Assembly: GCA_963921425.1 (NCBI GenBank)
Contig: OY992839.1
Span: 18,646,910-18,710,909 of the forward strand
Length of the DNA: 64,000 nt
Direction: 5' to 3'
Source: Dryas octopetala
Lineage: Eukaryota; Streptophyta; Magnoliopsida; Rosales; Rosaceae
A program made the position numbers and the translations under genes. The notes under the pieces are model-generated. The model worked only from the letters and a program-made list of their open reading frames with translations. It did not search any database and was not told the origin of the DNA. Below, in pieces: positions 25,095 through 37,721 of the stretch. Each line of letters opens with the position of its first letter. Position 1 is the stretch's first letter.

Positions 25095-25099
25095 GTTTG

Positions 25100-26091
25100 T
25101 GGGGTTGTAATTTCATATATAAGTCCTTTTTTGGTAGGAGAGGGGGCCAAACGGCCCCATATATTAATTAAGTCTTTTCAATCTTGAGCTTTGAGATTGG
25201 CATAAAATATATGAAATTTGTACTGAATCTGGCTTGAATGTTGATAGCATACATTTTCTTTTTGTTTTTCCCTAAGCAAAATTGTACCATTAATTGCCAA
25301 TATTCGAGCCAGATTCAATTCAGATTTCATATATTTTACTTGAGAAAAAACAAAAAAAACAAAAAAAAACAGAAGTACAGAACATATATACTTCTTTAAC
25401 TAGTCAAACAAAATCATAAATCTGGGCACGATAGTCTCCTTTTACAGATGGATTCACATGTATTACGTGCCATATATGCATGATGTTATCAAGGTCGCAT
25501 AGTTAATTAGCCGACATTAATGACAATAACTTGAAGATCTAATAAAAATCAGAAGCCACCAAATCCACATGTACATTGATTAATTAAGGTCATAATATAT
25601 TTATTAGTTTATAGTTAACAATATGGTATTGGGTAAACTACATGCTGAATACGACAGATCAGAAGAGGTTTTTTGACCTTTTTTTTTTTTTTTTTTTGTT
25701 GAAATAGAGGTTGTTAGAAATTATAATAGAAAATCCAATTGCTTTTCATTAAGGACACAAGGTGATTTGTGAGTGGCCAAATTTTAATTACTTGTCTTGA
25801 GTTTTATAATTAGGATATGAGTAGGAACTTGACCATGCATATTATATATATATATATATATGTGTGCATAGTCGATCTATGAAGGCAGTACAGCACATGA
25901 ATAGAACATGTCGATTCAATTATGAAGAATTTCATCATATCTAGGGATGTGGCAGTGATGACCTGGCCTGCATGCATGCATATTGGTTGTGCAAAGTAAC
26001 ATTTTTTAATTAAAACTAGAGACATTACACACATGCCATGCATGTCCAGTATATGGAAGTTAATGCAGTGTAAGAGAGAAAAGATGTTAGT

Positions 26092-26125
<34 letters not shown>

Positions 26126-27187
26126 AGAGAGAAAAGATGTTTTGGACCTTTGGTAAAATTAAAGTATATTTACGTTAGTTTTAAATTTATTATTAAACTT
26201 GCTACAGTATATTACAAGAATATTGGGTTGGTGCATTTGCAAGAATTCTAACTCAATATCTTCTACTATGATAACGTCCATGATAAATGTTATTAATTTG
26301 CCACTATTCATTTTTTGTTTAATGAATAATTTACCAATATTTTTGAAAGTTTAAATTGTTCGAATGCAGGCTAATAATTATATTTCTATACTGTAACGTA
26401 GCATATATAATACTGTTGAGTATTCATGAGGTCATCTTCTTCTTGCCCTACATTAAAATAGGCATTTATTTTGATTAAAAAAAAACAAAAAAACAAAAAA
26501 CAACATGAATTTCAGCAAATACAAAGAACTACACAGATTCAAATGCATTTTTCTTTCTTGATTTCTAATGTCTAACCAAGTAACCAGTGACATAAAGACA
26601 TTGAAATAGTTAAAAACGGTAGAAGAAATTTTAAAAAAAAAATACTATGTCATGAAAACAAGATTCATTTTGGTACATATGACATCGAAAAATAATTTAT
26701 TAATTAAAGAAAAATAATTTTGGTGCATACTCTCTTTCTGTAAGTGAAGAAAAAGAAAAAGAGAGTATTATTCATTTATTTGCTTCTGATCCAACTTGGA
26801 GACCCCGTTTCCCAATACAGTACGTACTGTCTTTAATTCACTGCAAGCTGGGGAAGAATTTGTCCCATGCAATATGTCTTTATTATTTATATATTTTACT
26901 GCAAGTAGATGAAAATGACAATATCCAATTAATTGAGAATCTTTCAATGCAAGGTAGATTAACAATATAATCTGACAAAGAATGAGACAATTAAAAAGAA
27001 TCCAATGCCATGAAAATTAACTAATTCTATGGAAATTATTCAGCATGCAGCAGATATACATGTGGATTTCTTAATTAACTCAATAAACTCATAGTAACAA
27101 ACGCACTCAAGAATTGAAGCATATGCATGCCTAATTAGGAACTTAATTTAAATTAATGAAGCATTTTGATGAGCAATTATATATATA
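25100..27187. other. AT-rich intergenic DNA
   Basis: No convincing gene. It contains homopolymer runs (poly(T) near 25679-25697, poly(A) 26095-26124), a TA run near 25842-25860 and scattered short ORFs without recognisable domains. Confidence 0.6.
26095..26124. repeat. Poly(A) run of about 30 bp
   Basis: An uninterrupted A run, possibly the tail of a decayed retroposon. I could not identify the sequence upstream of it as a LINE or SINE. Confidence 0.85.
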
Positions 27188-27881
27188 GGGTCAATTACAT
27201 TTTACACCCCTATTATTTGGGTGAAATAACACTTTCGTCCCTCACTTTCAAAATGTATCAATCTCAAACTCAAACTTTTAAATCTTTGCAATTTTGTCCC
27301 TCCGTTAAGTTGACCGTTGGGTCAACCGTTAAGTGCTTACGTGGAGAGTGTGGGTCCACCATTTTTCCTGACATGGCCTTTCACTGCAGATTTTCACTAT
27401 AGGGCAATTTGGGAATTCAACAAATCAAAAATCTTATTCAATTAAAAGGAATAGAAATGTAGCTACAAGAAGAGTCAAACTCCAGACCACCCAAGTGAAG
27501 CTGAGGCACTCTCCCACCTGAACTGCCTTTGCTGGTTGTACTACCTCAAGTGGGAGAGTTCCTCAGCTTCACTTGGGTGGTCATAGGTTCGACTCTTCTT
27601 TTAGCTACATTTCTATTTTTTTTAATTGAATAAGATTTTTGTTGAATACCCAAATTGCCCTGTAGTGGAAATCTGCAGTGAAAGGTTATGTCAGCAAAAA
27701 TGGTGGACCCACACCCTTCACGTAAGCAATTAATTAACGGTTGACCCAACGGTCAATTTAACGGAAGGACAAAATTGAAAGATTTTAAAGTTTGGGGTTT
27801 GAGATTGGTACGTTTTGAAGGTAAGGATGGACCAAAGTGTTATTTCACCCAAACAATAGAGATGCAAACTGTAATTGACCC
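27188..27881. mobile_element. Long foldback element (about 345-bp arms)
   Basis: The left end GGGTCAATTACATTTTAC and right end GTAATTGACCC begin two arms that are inverted copies almost to the centre near 27520-27546. Shared landmarks in both arms include the ATTTTTCC/CAAAAATGG boundary, GGGCAATTTGGG, and ACCCAAGTGAAGCTGAGG near the middle. Flanks are ATATATATA on both sides (27179-27187 and 27882-27890), which fits a 9-bp Mutator-like duplication but is uninformative in a TA repeat. The central part resembles a tRNA-derived promoter: AGGTTCGACTCTT at about 27583-27595 matches a B-box. No protein is encoded; the ORFs at 27166-27402 and 27546-27749 are shadows of the two arms. Confidence 0.8.
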
Positions 27882-28685
27882 ATATATATATATATATATT
27901 AGGAGATAATTGCAAATTTCAACAAATTTCAACGCAATTCATTAGGAGATAATTGCTATATATATATATATTAACAAAGAGCCTAAACTAATTAAAGATA
28001 TTATATAGCAATTATCTCTAATGAATTGCATTGAAATTTGTTGATGCAAAATATATTTCTCTAAGAAAGAAAAATTAGTCAACGATACCAAAAATATTTG
28101 ACTTGGATTGAGTGAAACAAGATTCCGTCTTCTACGAACTTGATCTTCTCTTTAAAAAATGGGGGAGGGAGGGACCAACAATAACTCTCTGATGCTTAAG
28201 CTAGCCAAAGTTTCAAGTATATGCATGTATAATTCAAAAAAATTGCATACTTTGGCATGAAATTGATCGTAGTATTTATAACCTATGAAGTCTTGGGCTC
28301 CAAGTTTCAAATTGCCTACCTTGCCCCCATTCTGCACGTTATCCACCTTAGGTTGTGTGACTATCCTTTAGCACAACTTAGTAAAAAATGCTTAATTAAA
28401 AAGCCCCTAAATCTCAAAAACCCAAGTTGTCATATGTTTTATGTTGACAGAAAATCTCCCAATGAGCATAATGGTGCCCTTCTCATTTTTAGCCTTTGCC
28501 CACCATAATTTGCCAATAAAATGTTAATTTCCTAACAAGTCCCTTTTGGCATTCAAAAACAGCTTGAGATATAAGTAGGTATACAAGACTGCTTTAATTA
28601 AATATTTTATTGCCAGCATGGGACAAAAGTTTCTCCTTCCACCCATTTAACCACATAATTAGTTATATTTACAACATATATGTAT
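27882..28685. other. AT-rich intergenic DNA
   Basis: No supported gene. A short inverted pair (AGGAGATAATTGC near 27901 and its complement near 28010) surrounds a TA run. ORFs at 28152-28346 and 28257-28508 overlap on opposite strands and carry no recognisable domain. Confidence 0.5.
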
Positions 28686-29110
28686 ATGTGCACCATGTAT
28701 CACCATATAGGGGATATTTTGGTATAAGATGGACATCATGTATGTATAGAAACATTCTGGTATAGAATGAGCATCATGTATCGCAGTATACTATCTGGAT
28801 TCGGATCAAGTCCTCACAACCCAGGTTTGCATGAGAGAATGGCTGTGGATATACAGAAATTCTCGCATCAGGAAATATATGATACCCGTCTTATACGAAA
28901 ATGTCTTCATGCAGGAAAACTTTCGGGTATAGGGTCTAGGATGGGGACCATGTACCATCGTATAAGGGACATTCTAGTACATGATGGGCATCATGTATCG
29001 TCTTATAGGGACATCCAAATATAGGATGAGAATCATGTATCGCCATATAGCATCTGGGTCTGGACTAGGTCTTCATGACCTGGGTTTTCATGAAAGAATA
29101 ATTGTATATA
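28686..29110. repeat. Minisatellite-like repeats with CATCATGTATCG motif
   Basis: Degenerate units of about 40-55 bp contain ATCATGTATCG or CACCATGTATCACC followed by ATAGGGACATT-like sequence (28690, 28735, 28770, 28948, 28990, 29030). A longer segment around 28765-28845 (ATCTGGATTCGGATCAAGTC) recurs diverged at about 29035-29115. The ORF at 28767-29024 is produced by the repeats. Confidence 0.6.
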
Positions 29111-29539
29111 TATAAATTTAGATTTTCATCTTTAGAAAATGATCTTATTTTCATTAAATTTGGTAGAATTTGATTAATCTTTTGGATAATATTCATGAGA
29201 TTTATTTGAAGTCCGTTGACTTTAGATACCAAATTACAATGTTTTTTCATATTAACTATTACAACTTTATACTATTTTAGTTTAGGTAGAAACTTTCTGG
29301 TTTAGCAAAACATTTCGTTCTACTAATCAATTGACCAAAATAAATATTACTTTTATTTACAATTCAAGTGTAACTGCAGGATAGTCACTGGAAGGTAACA
29401 TCAACAAAAACTAAGGTAACCACTATATATATATATATATATCAGGTTTTACAAACCTAATAAAAGGCCCTGGAAAAGCCTATATTACATTACCCAATGG
29501 AATCAACTTTTCATTAGCAATGCTCTATACTCATGCAGA

Positions 29540-31165
29540 TTCAACTTAGTTTTAAAGATATTTGTTTGAATGAATATCACATTGAAACCACAACTAATTA
29601 AGCATAATGCTGAATATCTTTGCATTACCTCCAATATTTAGAGCCAGAAACGTATATTGGAGAAACTCCCCGCTTGCTTATCTGGGTTGTATTATACAAC
29701 TATAAAATTTATTGAGGCCCATACTGTCATGAATCCAAAGTTCATTGACCCAAATATTTTCATGCTTTGACATGACTGGTTGGGTCATCCTGGATCCACC
29801 AGGATGCGTATGATTATTTCAAATTCATATGGGCATCCATTAATGGTTCAACATATGGTTGTGTCTAACAACAATCTTTGAGCAGCTTTCTCTCAAAGAA
29901 AGTTGGTTATTAGACCATCTCCATTAAATCTTGATAGATAATCTCCATCATTTTTTAAAAGAATTCAATAGGACATTTTCAACCATCATGTGGCCCATTT
30001 CGTTACTTTATGGTTCCAGTTGATGCATCCAGTAGATGGTCACTTGTTTGCCTTTTGTCAATTCGTAATGTTGTATTTGCTCGGCTATTGGCTCGGATTA
30101 TTAAATTACGAGCTCATTTCCTAGATAATCCTATCAAATCGATTCAACTTGACAATGCTGGTGAATATATGTCTAAAGTTTTTAATGACTATTGCATGTC
30201 AATTGGAATTGATGTTGAACATCATGTTCCTCATGTTTATACCCATAAAGGTTTGGCAGAAGGTTTTATCAAGTGCCTTCAACTGATTGCTCGAACTATG
30301 CTTATGCAATCAAAATTTCCAGTTTTTGTATGAGGACATGCTATTTTACATGTTCGTCGTTAGTTCGATTGAGACCGATGAATATTTATCAATACTCTCC
30401 TTTACAATTGGCTTTTGGGAGCCAGCCAAATATTTCACGTTTATGGACTTTTGGGTGTGTGTATATACATCCATTGCACCTCCACAACGCACTAAAATGA
30501 GTCTTTAATAGACAGATATATTTTGGTTTTGATTCACCTTCTATCATTCGATATCTTGAACCCCTAACGGGTGATATCTTTACCGCACATTTTTCAAATT
30601 GTCACTTTGATGAGACAATTTTCCCGCTATTAAGGGGAGAAAAGACTGTTCTTGAAGTACAATTATTGGGAACTGTATTCACTATGTCTCATCTTGATCC
30701 TTGTACTACGCAATTTGATAATGAAGTACAACGAATAATTTATCGACAAAATATTGCTAATCAAATGCCAGATGCATTTACTGATATAGAAAAACTGACA
30801 AAATCACATATATCAGCTACAAATACACTTGTAGGATTGATGTCCTAGTCGGACAGGCAAATGCCAGGAAATTATTCTTCTATTGCACGCATGAAGCGTG
30901 GCAGACCCATAGGTTCGAAAGATTCTATTCCCCGAAAGAAGAAATCAAAAGTAAGTAAAAGTTTCAGCAATAATAGCAGACTCACACTTAATGATTGTTC
31001 AGTTTTAGAACAAAAAAATGTTTATGATGAGACCCAAGCCCCAGAAGAAACACAGGTACCTAACAATAAAGAAATTTCTATAAATTTTGCATGCAATGAT
31101 GAATTGTGGGATCACGATGAAATGATCATTGATGATTGTACGGTCAGAAGTTCAATAAGTGGAAA
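29540..31165 (+). pseudogene. Ty1/copia pol remnant (integrase to start of reverse transcriptase linker)
   Basis: Conceptual translation matches copia polyprotein order with several stops and frameshifts. A GAG-pre-integrase-like segment (WHDRLGHPGSTMMRMI type reading) lies near 29760-29830. The integrase core at 30010-30333 contains IQLDNAGEYMSKVFNDYC and HVPHVYTHKGLAEGF. Post-integrase pieces lie at 30340-30500 (YQYSPLQLAFGSQPNISRLW) and 30520-30840. A Lys/Arg-rich linker at 30861-31150 contains MKRGRPIGSKDSIPRKKK. The stop at 30331-30333 replaces a tryptophan codon. No LTRs, reverse transcriptase core or RNase H are visible, so it is a truncated relic. Confidence 0.85.
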
Positions 31166-31320
31166 AGGGCCTTAGACCTGATTTTAGGAGGGCAGTGGAG
31201 GTGCTTGAGCTGCGAACGTATGCAGAGGTGTTATGTAAAGCTCAAGTCCTGGATAAGGATGGCAAGCTAAAGGCTCGCACTGAAGCCAAGGATAAAGGCC
31301 AAAGGTCATCATAAAAGAAG
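31160..31320 (+). pseudogene. Short retrotransposon gag fragment
   Basis: One plus-strand frame reads AVEVLELRTYAEVLCKAQVL and then DKDGKLKARTEA before a stop, resembling the region of gypsy gag that precedes the zinc knuckle. It abuts the copia relic at a sharp junction near 31145-31165. Confidence 0.5.
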
Positions 31321-31554
31321 TCCTGGAGTAAGAACAATAAGAAATGATTTGATAACAAGAAGGGGGCAACAAAAGGCAAAGGAATTTATGCCTTTATCCT
31401 CCACTAACCCACATGACCTCACGATACCTATTACATTTATAATTCCTTTTTCATATTAATAATAATATTATCCTTAAATAAATCCTTTACTCAAATGACA
31501 TATTATCACAACAACAAAAGAAACAGCTATAGGGTTCTGATATTACAATTTCAC

Positions 31555-32375
31555 CCATTTAAAAAAATTTCGTCCTCAAAATTTAATGTACCTTGAGTCT
31601 CAAAAAGTCAGGGTACCTCGCTCTAATTCACGTTCCCAGCTTGCTTCCTCGACATAATGATTTTTCAACAGTACCTTTATGAAAGGTATCCTCTTGTGTT
31701 GTAACACATGGAACACATTATGACCTTAGACATCAAAGGTGGAAGAACGAGTTTATAAGCCAACTCACCAATCCTTTCCAAAATTTCAAATGGACCAATG
31801 AACCTCGGCCTCAACTTCCCTTTCTTCCCAAAACACACTACACTTTTCATCGGGGCAACTTTGAGAAAAACCTTGTCCCCAACAACAAATTCTCGATCAT
31901 TTCTCTTTTGGTCCGCATAACTCTTATGTTGGCTTTAGGCAACCTTCATCCTTTCTCTTATAGTCCCTATAGCTTCACTAGTTTTTTGGACAATCTCAGG
32001 ATCAAGAATCTTCCTCTCACCAACCTCGTCCTAATGAACTAGAGACCTACATTTTGGCCCATACAATGCCTCATAAGGAGCATGTTAATGGTTGTATGGT
32101 AACTGTTATTATAGGAGAACTCTATTAACGACACATACTTATCCCAACTGCCTTTAAAATTCAACACACATGCGCACGACATATCCTCCAATGTTTGTAT
32201 GGTTCTTTCCGACTGGCCATCGAACTGAGGGTGAAAAGCAGTTGTGAAGTTAAGCTTCGTGCCTAATGCCTTATGTATGCATAGGTAAACCTTGGATCTC
32301 TATCTGACACAATTGACATAGGACCCCCATGCAATCTTACTATCTTATCCACACACAATTGTGCATACCGAGCCA
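31555..32375 (-). pseudogene. Decayed Ty3/gypsy integrase C-terminal region
   Basis: Minus-strand sequence parallels the integrase/GPF region of the intact element at 17768-18817. It shares the order of landmarks such as ACCTTGTCCCCAACAACAAATTC-like and ATGCCTCATAAGGAGC-like stretches, but nucleotide divergence is large and every frame is interrupted. It belongs to a different, older gypsy lineage. No LTR boundary is visible. Confidence 0.75.
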
Positions 32376-33145
32376 TAGTATAAGAATTTTAATATATACA
32401 ATCTTACTATCTACCATTGGGTGGGAATGAAGTGAATTTTTTTAATGCTTTTAATATATATTTAGCTTATAAAAGGATCATATATAAAAGCAGATACACA
32501 CAGTAGTAGTGCCTATATATATCGGTCCTTGTATATATATAAGCAGGTGAATAACTTTTTATTTCCAGAGAAGAGACTGAGTCTCCCAAATGGACAAAAC
32601 ATGATGAGAGCAATATCAACATCGCAGAGAACAGAGAGTTCATAAGCTTGAAGGCGTGAATAGCCCACCTACTGATAGAGAGTTCATAAGCTTGGAAATC
32701 GCTTAATCTTTCAAACTTTTGTTTGAAATATGTATGAGCTATTCACGCCTTCAAGCTTACAAGATTACAGATTCTGTAGACTTAGGAAGAGTGAAAAGAA
32801 ATTAGTGGGAACCAATCAACTGCCAAGTCAATAGGATATGTTGACTATGATAATTATGTAAATTTGTTGTGCATGGTAATTTTTGTGATTAATGTTATGT
32901 TTTGAGGCTTTTTGTCACTGTTAACTTCTCTGGCATACTCGGTTTTATGTATTAGAATCTTTGAACGGCTCATGTAAAGTTACTCAAACACTATGAAATT
33001 TTACTATGTTGTTCTCATATATGTTAATTTTTAACTTGGAGAATTTGGGATTGTTCTAATGTGTAAATAATTTTTAAAAATTTGAAGAAGGCCTATAGGT
33101 CGATGATAGTATCTCATTGATTTTTGGGTTATGGCTGGTTAAAGG
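32376..33145. other. Intergenic DNA with a 22-bp perfect inverted repeat
   Basis: No gene. TAAGCTTGAAGGCGTGAATA (32643-32662, continuing GC to 32664) is perfectly complemented at 32738-32759 with a 73-nt loop. AGAGTTCATAAGCTTG also occurs as a direct repeat near 32635 and 32680. A pre-miRNA is possible in principle, but pairing does not continue outside the 22 bp. Confidence 0.5.
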
Positions 33146-34628
33146 CAAGGAGTAAAATTTCGGTTTCAAGGAATTTTCGATGAAAATTTCGACGGAAATT
33201 TTCGCGGAAATTTCGATTAAAATTTCGATTTCGATAAAATTGGACAAAAATGACGAAAATTGTTATCAAAATATGGAAATTTTGAATAAAACTTGACCAT
33301 ATGTTTATTTAACATATTATCTACTACATTGATAAAAAAACATTGAATAAATCAAATAATATAATAGATTTCATGTGATATGTGATGAATATAATGCGCG
33401 CTGGAGACAATACTGTTAAAAAAATATTTCACTAATTAATAATTCAGTAGTGCTAGACATCCCACATTTTTATACCACAATTTCATACCACCTTATGTGG
33501 CAATTTACATGGCATTCATACATTGGATACTAAAAAATAAAAACCAAAATCCAAAAAGAAAAAGAAAAATCTTGTCCAGTAAAATAATGACACGTAAGAT
33601 GGTACAAAAATGTGGTATAAAAATATGGTATATATAGCATTATTCTTAATAATTACATAATAAAATTACATGAATAAATCACCAATGTGGCAACGGAAAG
33701 TAGCAAGCTTACTCAAAGAGACTTGGAAATTGTCTTCGATAGTTAAATTAAGCCGAATTAGGTTAAAATAGAACCAATCTGATGGCTGCAGCGACGATAA
33801 CAGTTTACCTAAAATTTCAATTTTACAAATTATCGAAATTGGAAAACCAAACAGTAAGGAAATGAAACTTCATGATAAGGGGATAAATTTCTTTTTCATA
33901 ATTTATGTTTACAACTAAACGAAACACCAAAATGACCAAATCAAACTCTAAATAAAATCTCAAACCTTTTTTTTTCTTTTCAATTGCCTAAAGACTCCAA
34001 ATCTCAATTTACCTTAAAAAAAAAAAAATTTCTTTCCTTTTTTTTTCTCTTCTTTTTTTTTTCTTTTCTCTTCTTTTTTTTTTCCTTTTCTTTTCTTTTC
34101 TTTTTTTTTTCCTTTTCCTTTTCCTTTCTTTTCTCTTTTTTTTTTCTTTCCTTTTCTTTTCTTTTTTTTTTTTCCTTTTCCTTTATTTTCTCTTCGTTTT
34201 TTTTCTTTCCTTTTCCTCTTCTTCCCATGTGACTTCCTCCTTTTTTTCTTTCCTTTTCCTCTTCTTCCTCCGGTGGCCTTCGTCTTCGTCTTCTTCCTGT
34301 TCCAGTGGGCAATGGCCTTGCTCTTTTTTTTTCTCCAGTTTTTCTTTTCTTCTCCCTTCATAATCTCTCTTCCCTCTCCCTCCTCCCTTCCTAATCTCTT
34401 TCTTCCCTCTCCCTCCGACGACGGCGCGGCTCTGCAACACCCTCTCCGATCTCTTCTCTCCCTCCGGCGACGGTGCTCTCCTCCCCTCTCCCTCCGGTCT
34501 CTGCCTCCTCTCTCTCACTCCGGCCTCTACATCGAAAATTTCGCCGAAATTTCGGCGAAATTTTTCGAAATTTATTTGGTATGGTGTTAAAATTTTCATA
34601 CCCCTTAAAAACGAAATTTTACTCCTTG
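33146..34628. mobile_element. Non-autonomous hAT-like element, copy C
   Basis: The best-preserved copy of the family. Left end CAAGGAGTAAAATTTCG and right end CGAAATTTTACTCCTTG are perfect 17-bp inverted repeats. Flanking 8-mers GTTAAAGG (33138-33145) and ATTAAAGG (34629-34636) differ at one base. The right subterminal region has a 30-bp perfect palindrome (34535-34564) built from TTTCGCCGAAA and TTTCGGCGAAA. The interior holds a 250-bp T/C-rich block and a GC-rich segment (about 34220-34530), and a smaller MITE (33449-33641) is nested near the left end. Long Lys-, Ser- or Phe-rich ORFs here are compositional artefacts. Confidence 0.85.
33449..33641. mobile_element. Small MITE nested in hAT-like copy C
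   Basis: The left end AGTGCTAGACATCCCACATT and the complement of the right end (AATGCTATATATACCATATT) start arms of about 50 bp. Both arms contain TTTTTATACCACA. Target duplication not resolved. Copy A lacks it at the equivalent position, so it inserted after copy C was formed. Confidence 0.6.
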
Positions 34629-37551
34629 ATTAAAGGGCGTGTTTAAGTAATCAATTAATTTTGTAATGACTTGGAAATTTTATGATGTGTTTTTCTCGAA
34701 GACTAGTGTGTGTCCATTGAATTTCAGAATTTTTGAGAGCTTGATTTGTTTTCGGAGAATTTTGGACTAGCTGCTATCTGGGAAGTGGCTCCATGCGAAA
34801 CCAATGCAATATAAAACACACAATTCAAGTTTCTGAAGTCACATCCACCCGTATTATAGTATAAAAATGACTGTCATTAATTGCTACTGTATGCAATTGA
34901 CCCAATAAAAAAAAAAGTCCAACGGAGCGCTCGGCACCAAAAGTAAGGAAGATTAAGACATGGGCTTATCTGTCACAAAGTATATCTATTTGATATTGCA
35001 ACATTTTAAGTAGGTTTAGTTATCATTAAAAATCTAAAAATGAACTTTAGAATCATTATTTGTAAATATTATTATATAGGCCCCATTAAATATATATATA
35101 CGTGTATGTGTGTGTATATACGTGTATGTGTGTGTGTATATAATCGAACTTAGGCAATTAGAATTCCCCGATTTTCCGCTTACAAATTTCAAAAGATCAT
35201 TAAATTCTTAATGTTCCCCACCATTGGATTAAAGAATCTAGACGCACTCCACTTCATGTGTCCCACTATATCAGATCATGGTCCCACTGAATTCTTGTCG
35301 ATACCAAACCATTTGTTTCATAGCATTTAAAATAACCAAAAGGAAAAGAAAAAGGACAATTATTGAACTAATTTTAACTTTACACAATCATTTTTTTTTT
35401 TTTCTGCTGCCAAATTTATGCTTCTAGTACAATATGAAAGTAATGATGTAATTATTTGAAAAAAAGTTAATAATAAATTTAAATGCATGTTTAGTATGAT
35501 AATTTCCAACCCTCCTACTTTTTCTAATTGTTTTCTCTATATTGTAATTGTTTTCCGCTTTTAGTGAAACAAGGATGAAAATTATAAATTCGACTTTGTC
35601 CCGTCAAATTGCCATTCCTTGTGTGAAAGCTTTAACTACATGATAACCAAAATTCTGACCAAAATTACAACCAAATTTGAAGGTAACTGTGCACTAGCTG
35701 CAGAGAATAAAAACTTAAGCCTTTTATTACGTAGTGTCCAAACTCCAAGGACCAGAAAATAACAAGACAAACTGACTCATGCCAGAGCACAGTTGTTATT
35801 TGCAGCCTTTTATTTTTGGTCAGTTTTTTGCAGCCTTTCACTACCAAAAATTTACTCCCTTCTGACCTGTAAGTAGAAATATCTAGGATTCTAATTTACT
35901 CCTTTTTGTCGTATTCATTTGAGAATTATTTGTAATAGGAATATGATTTTTTTTTTTTTTGGCCACGTAATAGGAATATGATTAACTTAATGACACATGT
36001 ATTTTTATATTTTATTATATAATTTTTTTTAATTTTAAGCTTCTATCATGTTCCTATGTTAAATGGTCGTTTCTACATAACTAGACTAAATACAAGTTAT
36101 TTTTGTCACGGCAAAAATTTAGCCTAAATTTTGCTATTCTCATTTGCAAAGTCAAGACAAGGTGGAGCCCAGCTGAGAAAAGCAACTGCCGCAGAGCCCA
36201 CATGGCAAAAATTGAGTCGACAAGGCAGAGCCCACCTTGCTGCAGAGCCCAGATTTTATATTTTTTTATAAAAGCCCCAGCCTATGGGCTACCGACACAT
36301 GGCGGCATGGGTCACAAATTTGACCACTGCTTCTTCCCGTTGCAATATTAATAGGGGCAAAAATTTCACCAGCCAATGGCTGCACACCATGTGGCCCTCC
36401 AATGGCTAAAAGAGTTAATTTTGCTTCTTTTTTTTTTCTTTAATTCGATTTTTGTTATTTTTTTTTCAATTTAAATATATTTAATATTATACTCATATTA
36501 AAAATTTTCTTAAAATAATCATTAAACTATATTAATTTGTAAATTTTAATTTACAAAAGTATATAAATAAATGAGTTTTAGGCTTTTAGCCTTTAACCTT
36601 TAGCAATGTAGCATTTGGCTAAAAGCAAAAGTTAAATATTGCCTTTAGTCTTGTCTTTTGCTTTAACAATGTACATGCACACGTAAATTTTTTCCTACAT
36701 GATTAGATATATAATATATAACTCTTTTTTTATGGATTATATTTTCACTGCCAAGATTTAAATTTTCCACTAATAAATCTAGTGATATGTCCTGCAATCA
36801 CTCTATTAAAAATACACTCAGATTAAAGATGGGAGAGCACTAAGAAGTGTTTTTATAATAAAAAATTTAAAATATTTTTGCCAAACACTAACTTTTGGTC
36901 AACCTAAAAGCTAGCGTTTTTAGGTGCTCTCTCAGGTCTCAACCCACATACGGAAACAAATTGCTTTCATTAACATTCGAGGTATTGATTTCCATGCTAC
37001 TAATAGTACTATTGCAGACTTAAAAAATGTAGCCCTAGTGTCGAATTATATTTTTGTTTAACTTGATATCCGACACAAAACTGATGTAGCTCATTAACTT
37101 TCTATATGATAACATTAAATAATTGTGGATGCATAATTGGTACTGTATGGTTAGGTTTCATACCTATTAAACTATTAAGTATGGCTATAATTATCAAATG
37201 TGGGATCTTTCTTTTAAGATAACTTAACATGAGGAATTCATACTTTGGGTGATGTAGAAGTGCATGTGGGCATTGGGCCTAATGCGTGTATAAACTAGTT
37301 TAATATCATGAAAAAAATTGAAGTATCGAACTCAAAATCAATTGATAATAAATAAAAAGACCGAACATCATAAATCACCAATACTATATTCTTCTAATAT
37401 ATGTATGATCTTTTTCTCTCAAGGGCGAGAATTCATGTCATGCAAATAGATTTAAGAGTAGATTTATATAGAGAAATGAGGAATCCATCAAAATCTAAGA
37501 GTAAAAATAGGTGCATAATAGATTTCTCATTATATAAATTCCTGTAATAGT
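34629..37551. other. AT-rich intergenic DNA with a local GC-richer patch
   Basis: No supported gene. Around 36100-36370 the base composition changes and AGAGCCCA recurs several times (36155-36250), which may mark an unidentified transposon. An alternating TATA/TGTG tract lies near 35091-35142. Confidence 0.5.
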
Positions 37552-37721
37552 CAAGGAATTAAATTTTGAATTTCGAAAAAAAATTTTAGTTTCGTTGAAA
37601 ATTTAAACTAAAACAAATGAAAATTTTAAAATTTTTTTGATAATTTCGTTTCTATAATATTTCAAAATCTCAAAAAATAGAAATTTCTTCAAAATAAAGA
37701 AATTTTTGAAATTTAACCATG
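37552..37721. mobile_element. Possible short derivative of the hAT-like family, copy D
   Basis: Starts CAAGGAATTAAATTTTG, close to the family terminus, and contains several GAAATTT/AAATTTC motifs. It ends GAAATTTAACCATG, a weak match to the complementary terminus. No target duplication is evident (GTAATAGT and ATGAAGAT). Confidence 0.4.

Noticed and set aside
27570-27600. tRNA gene suggested by a B-box-like AGGTTCGACTC
   Set aside because: No cloverleaf with an anticodon arm and acceptor stem could be drawn. It fits better as a tRNA-derived remnant in a foldback element.
27188-29110. CRISPR-like array from the repeats near 27-29 kb
   Set aside because: The first is one large inverted pair and the second a degenerate minisatellite. 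There are no regular spacers, and the DNA is a plant nuclear genome.
33984-34599. Lys/Glu- and Phe/Ser-rich ORFs of 82-138 residues
   Set aside because: Low-complexity T/C-rich DNA inside hAT-like copy C is open on both strands by composition alone.
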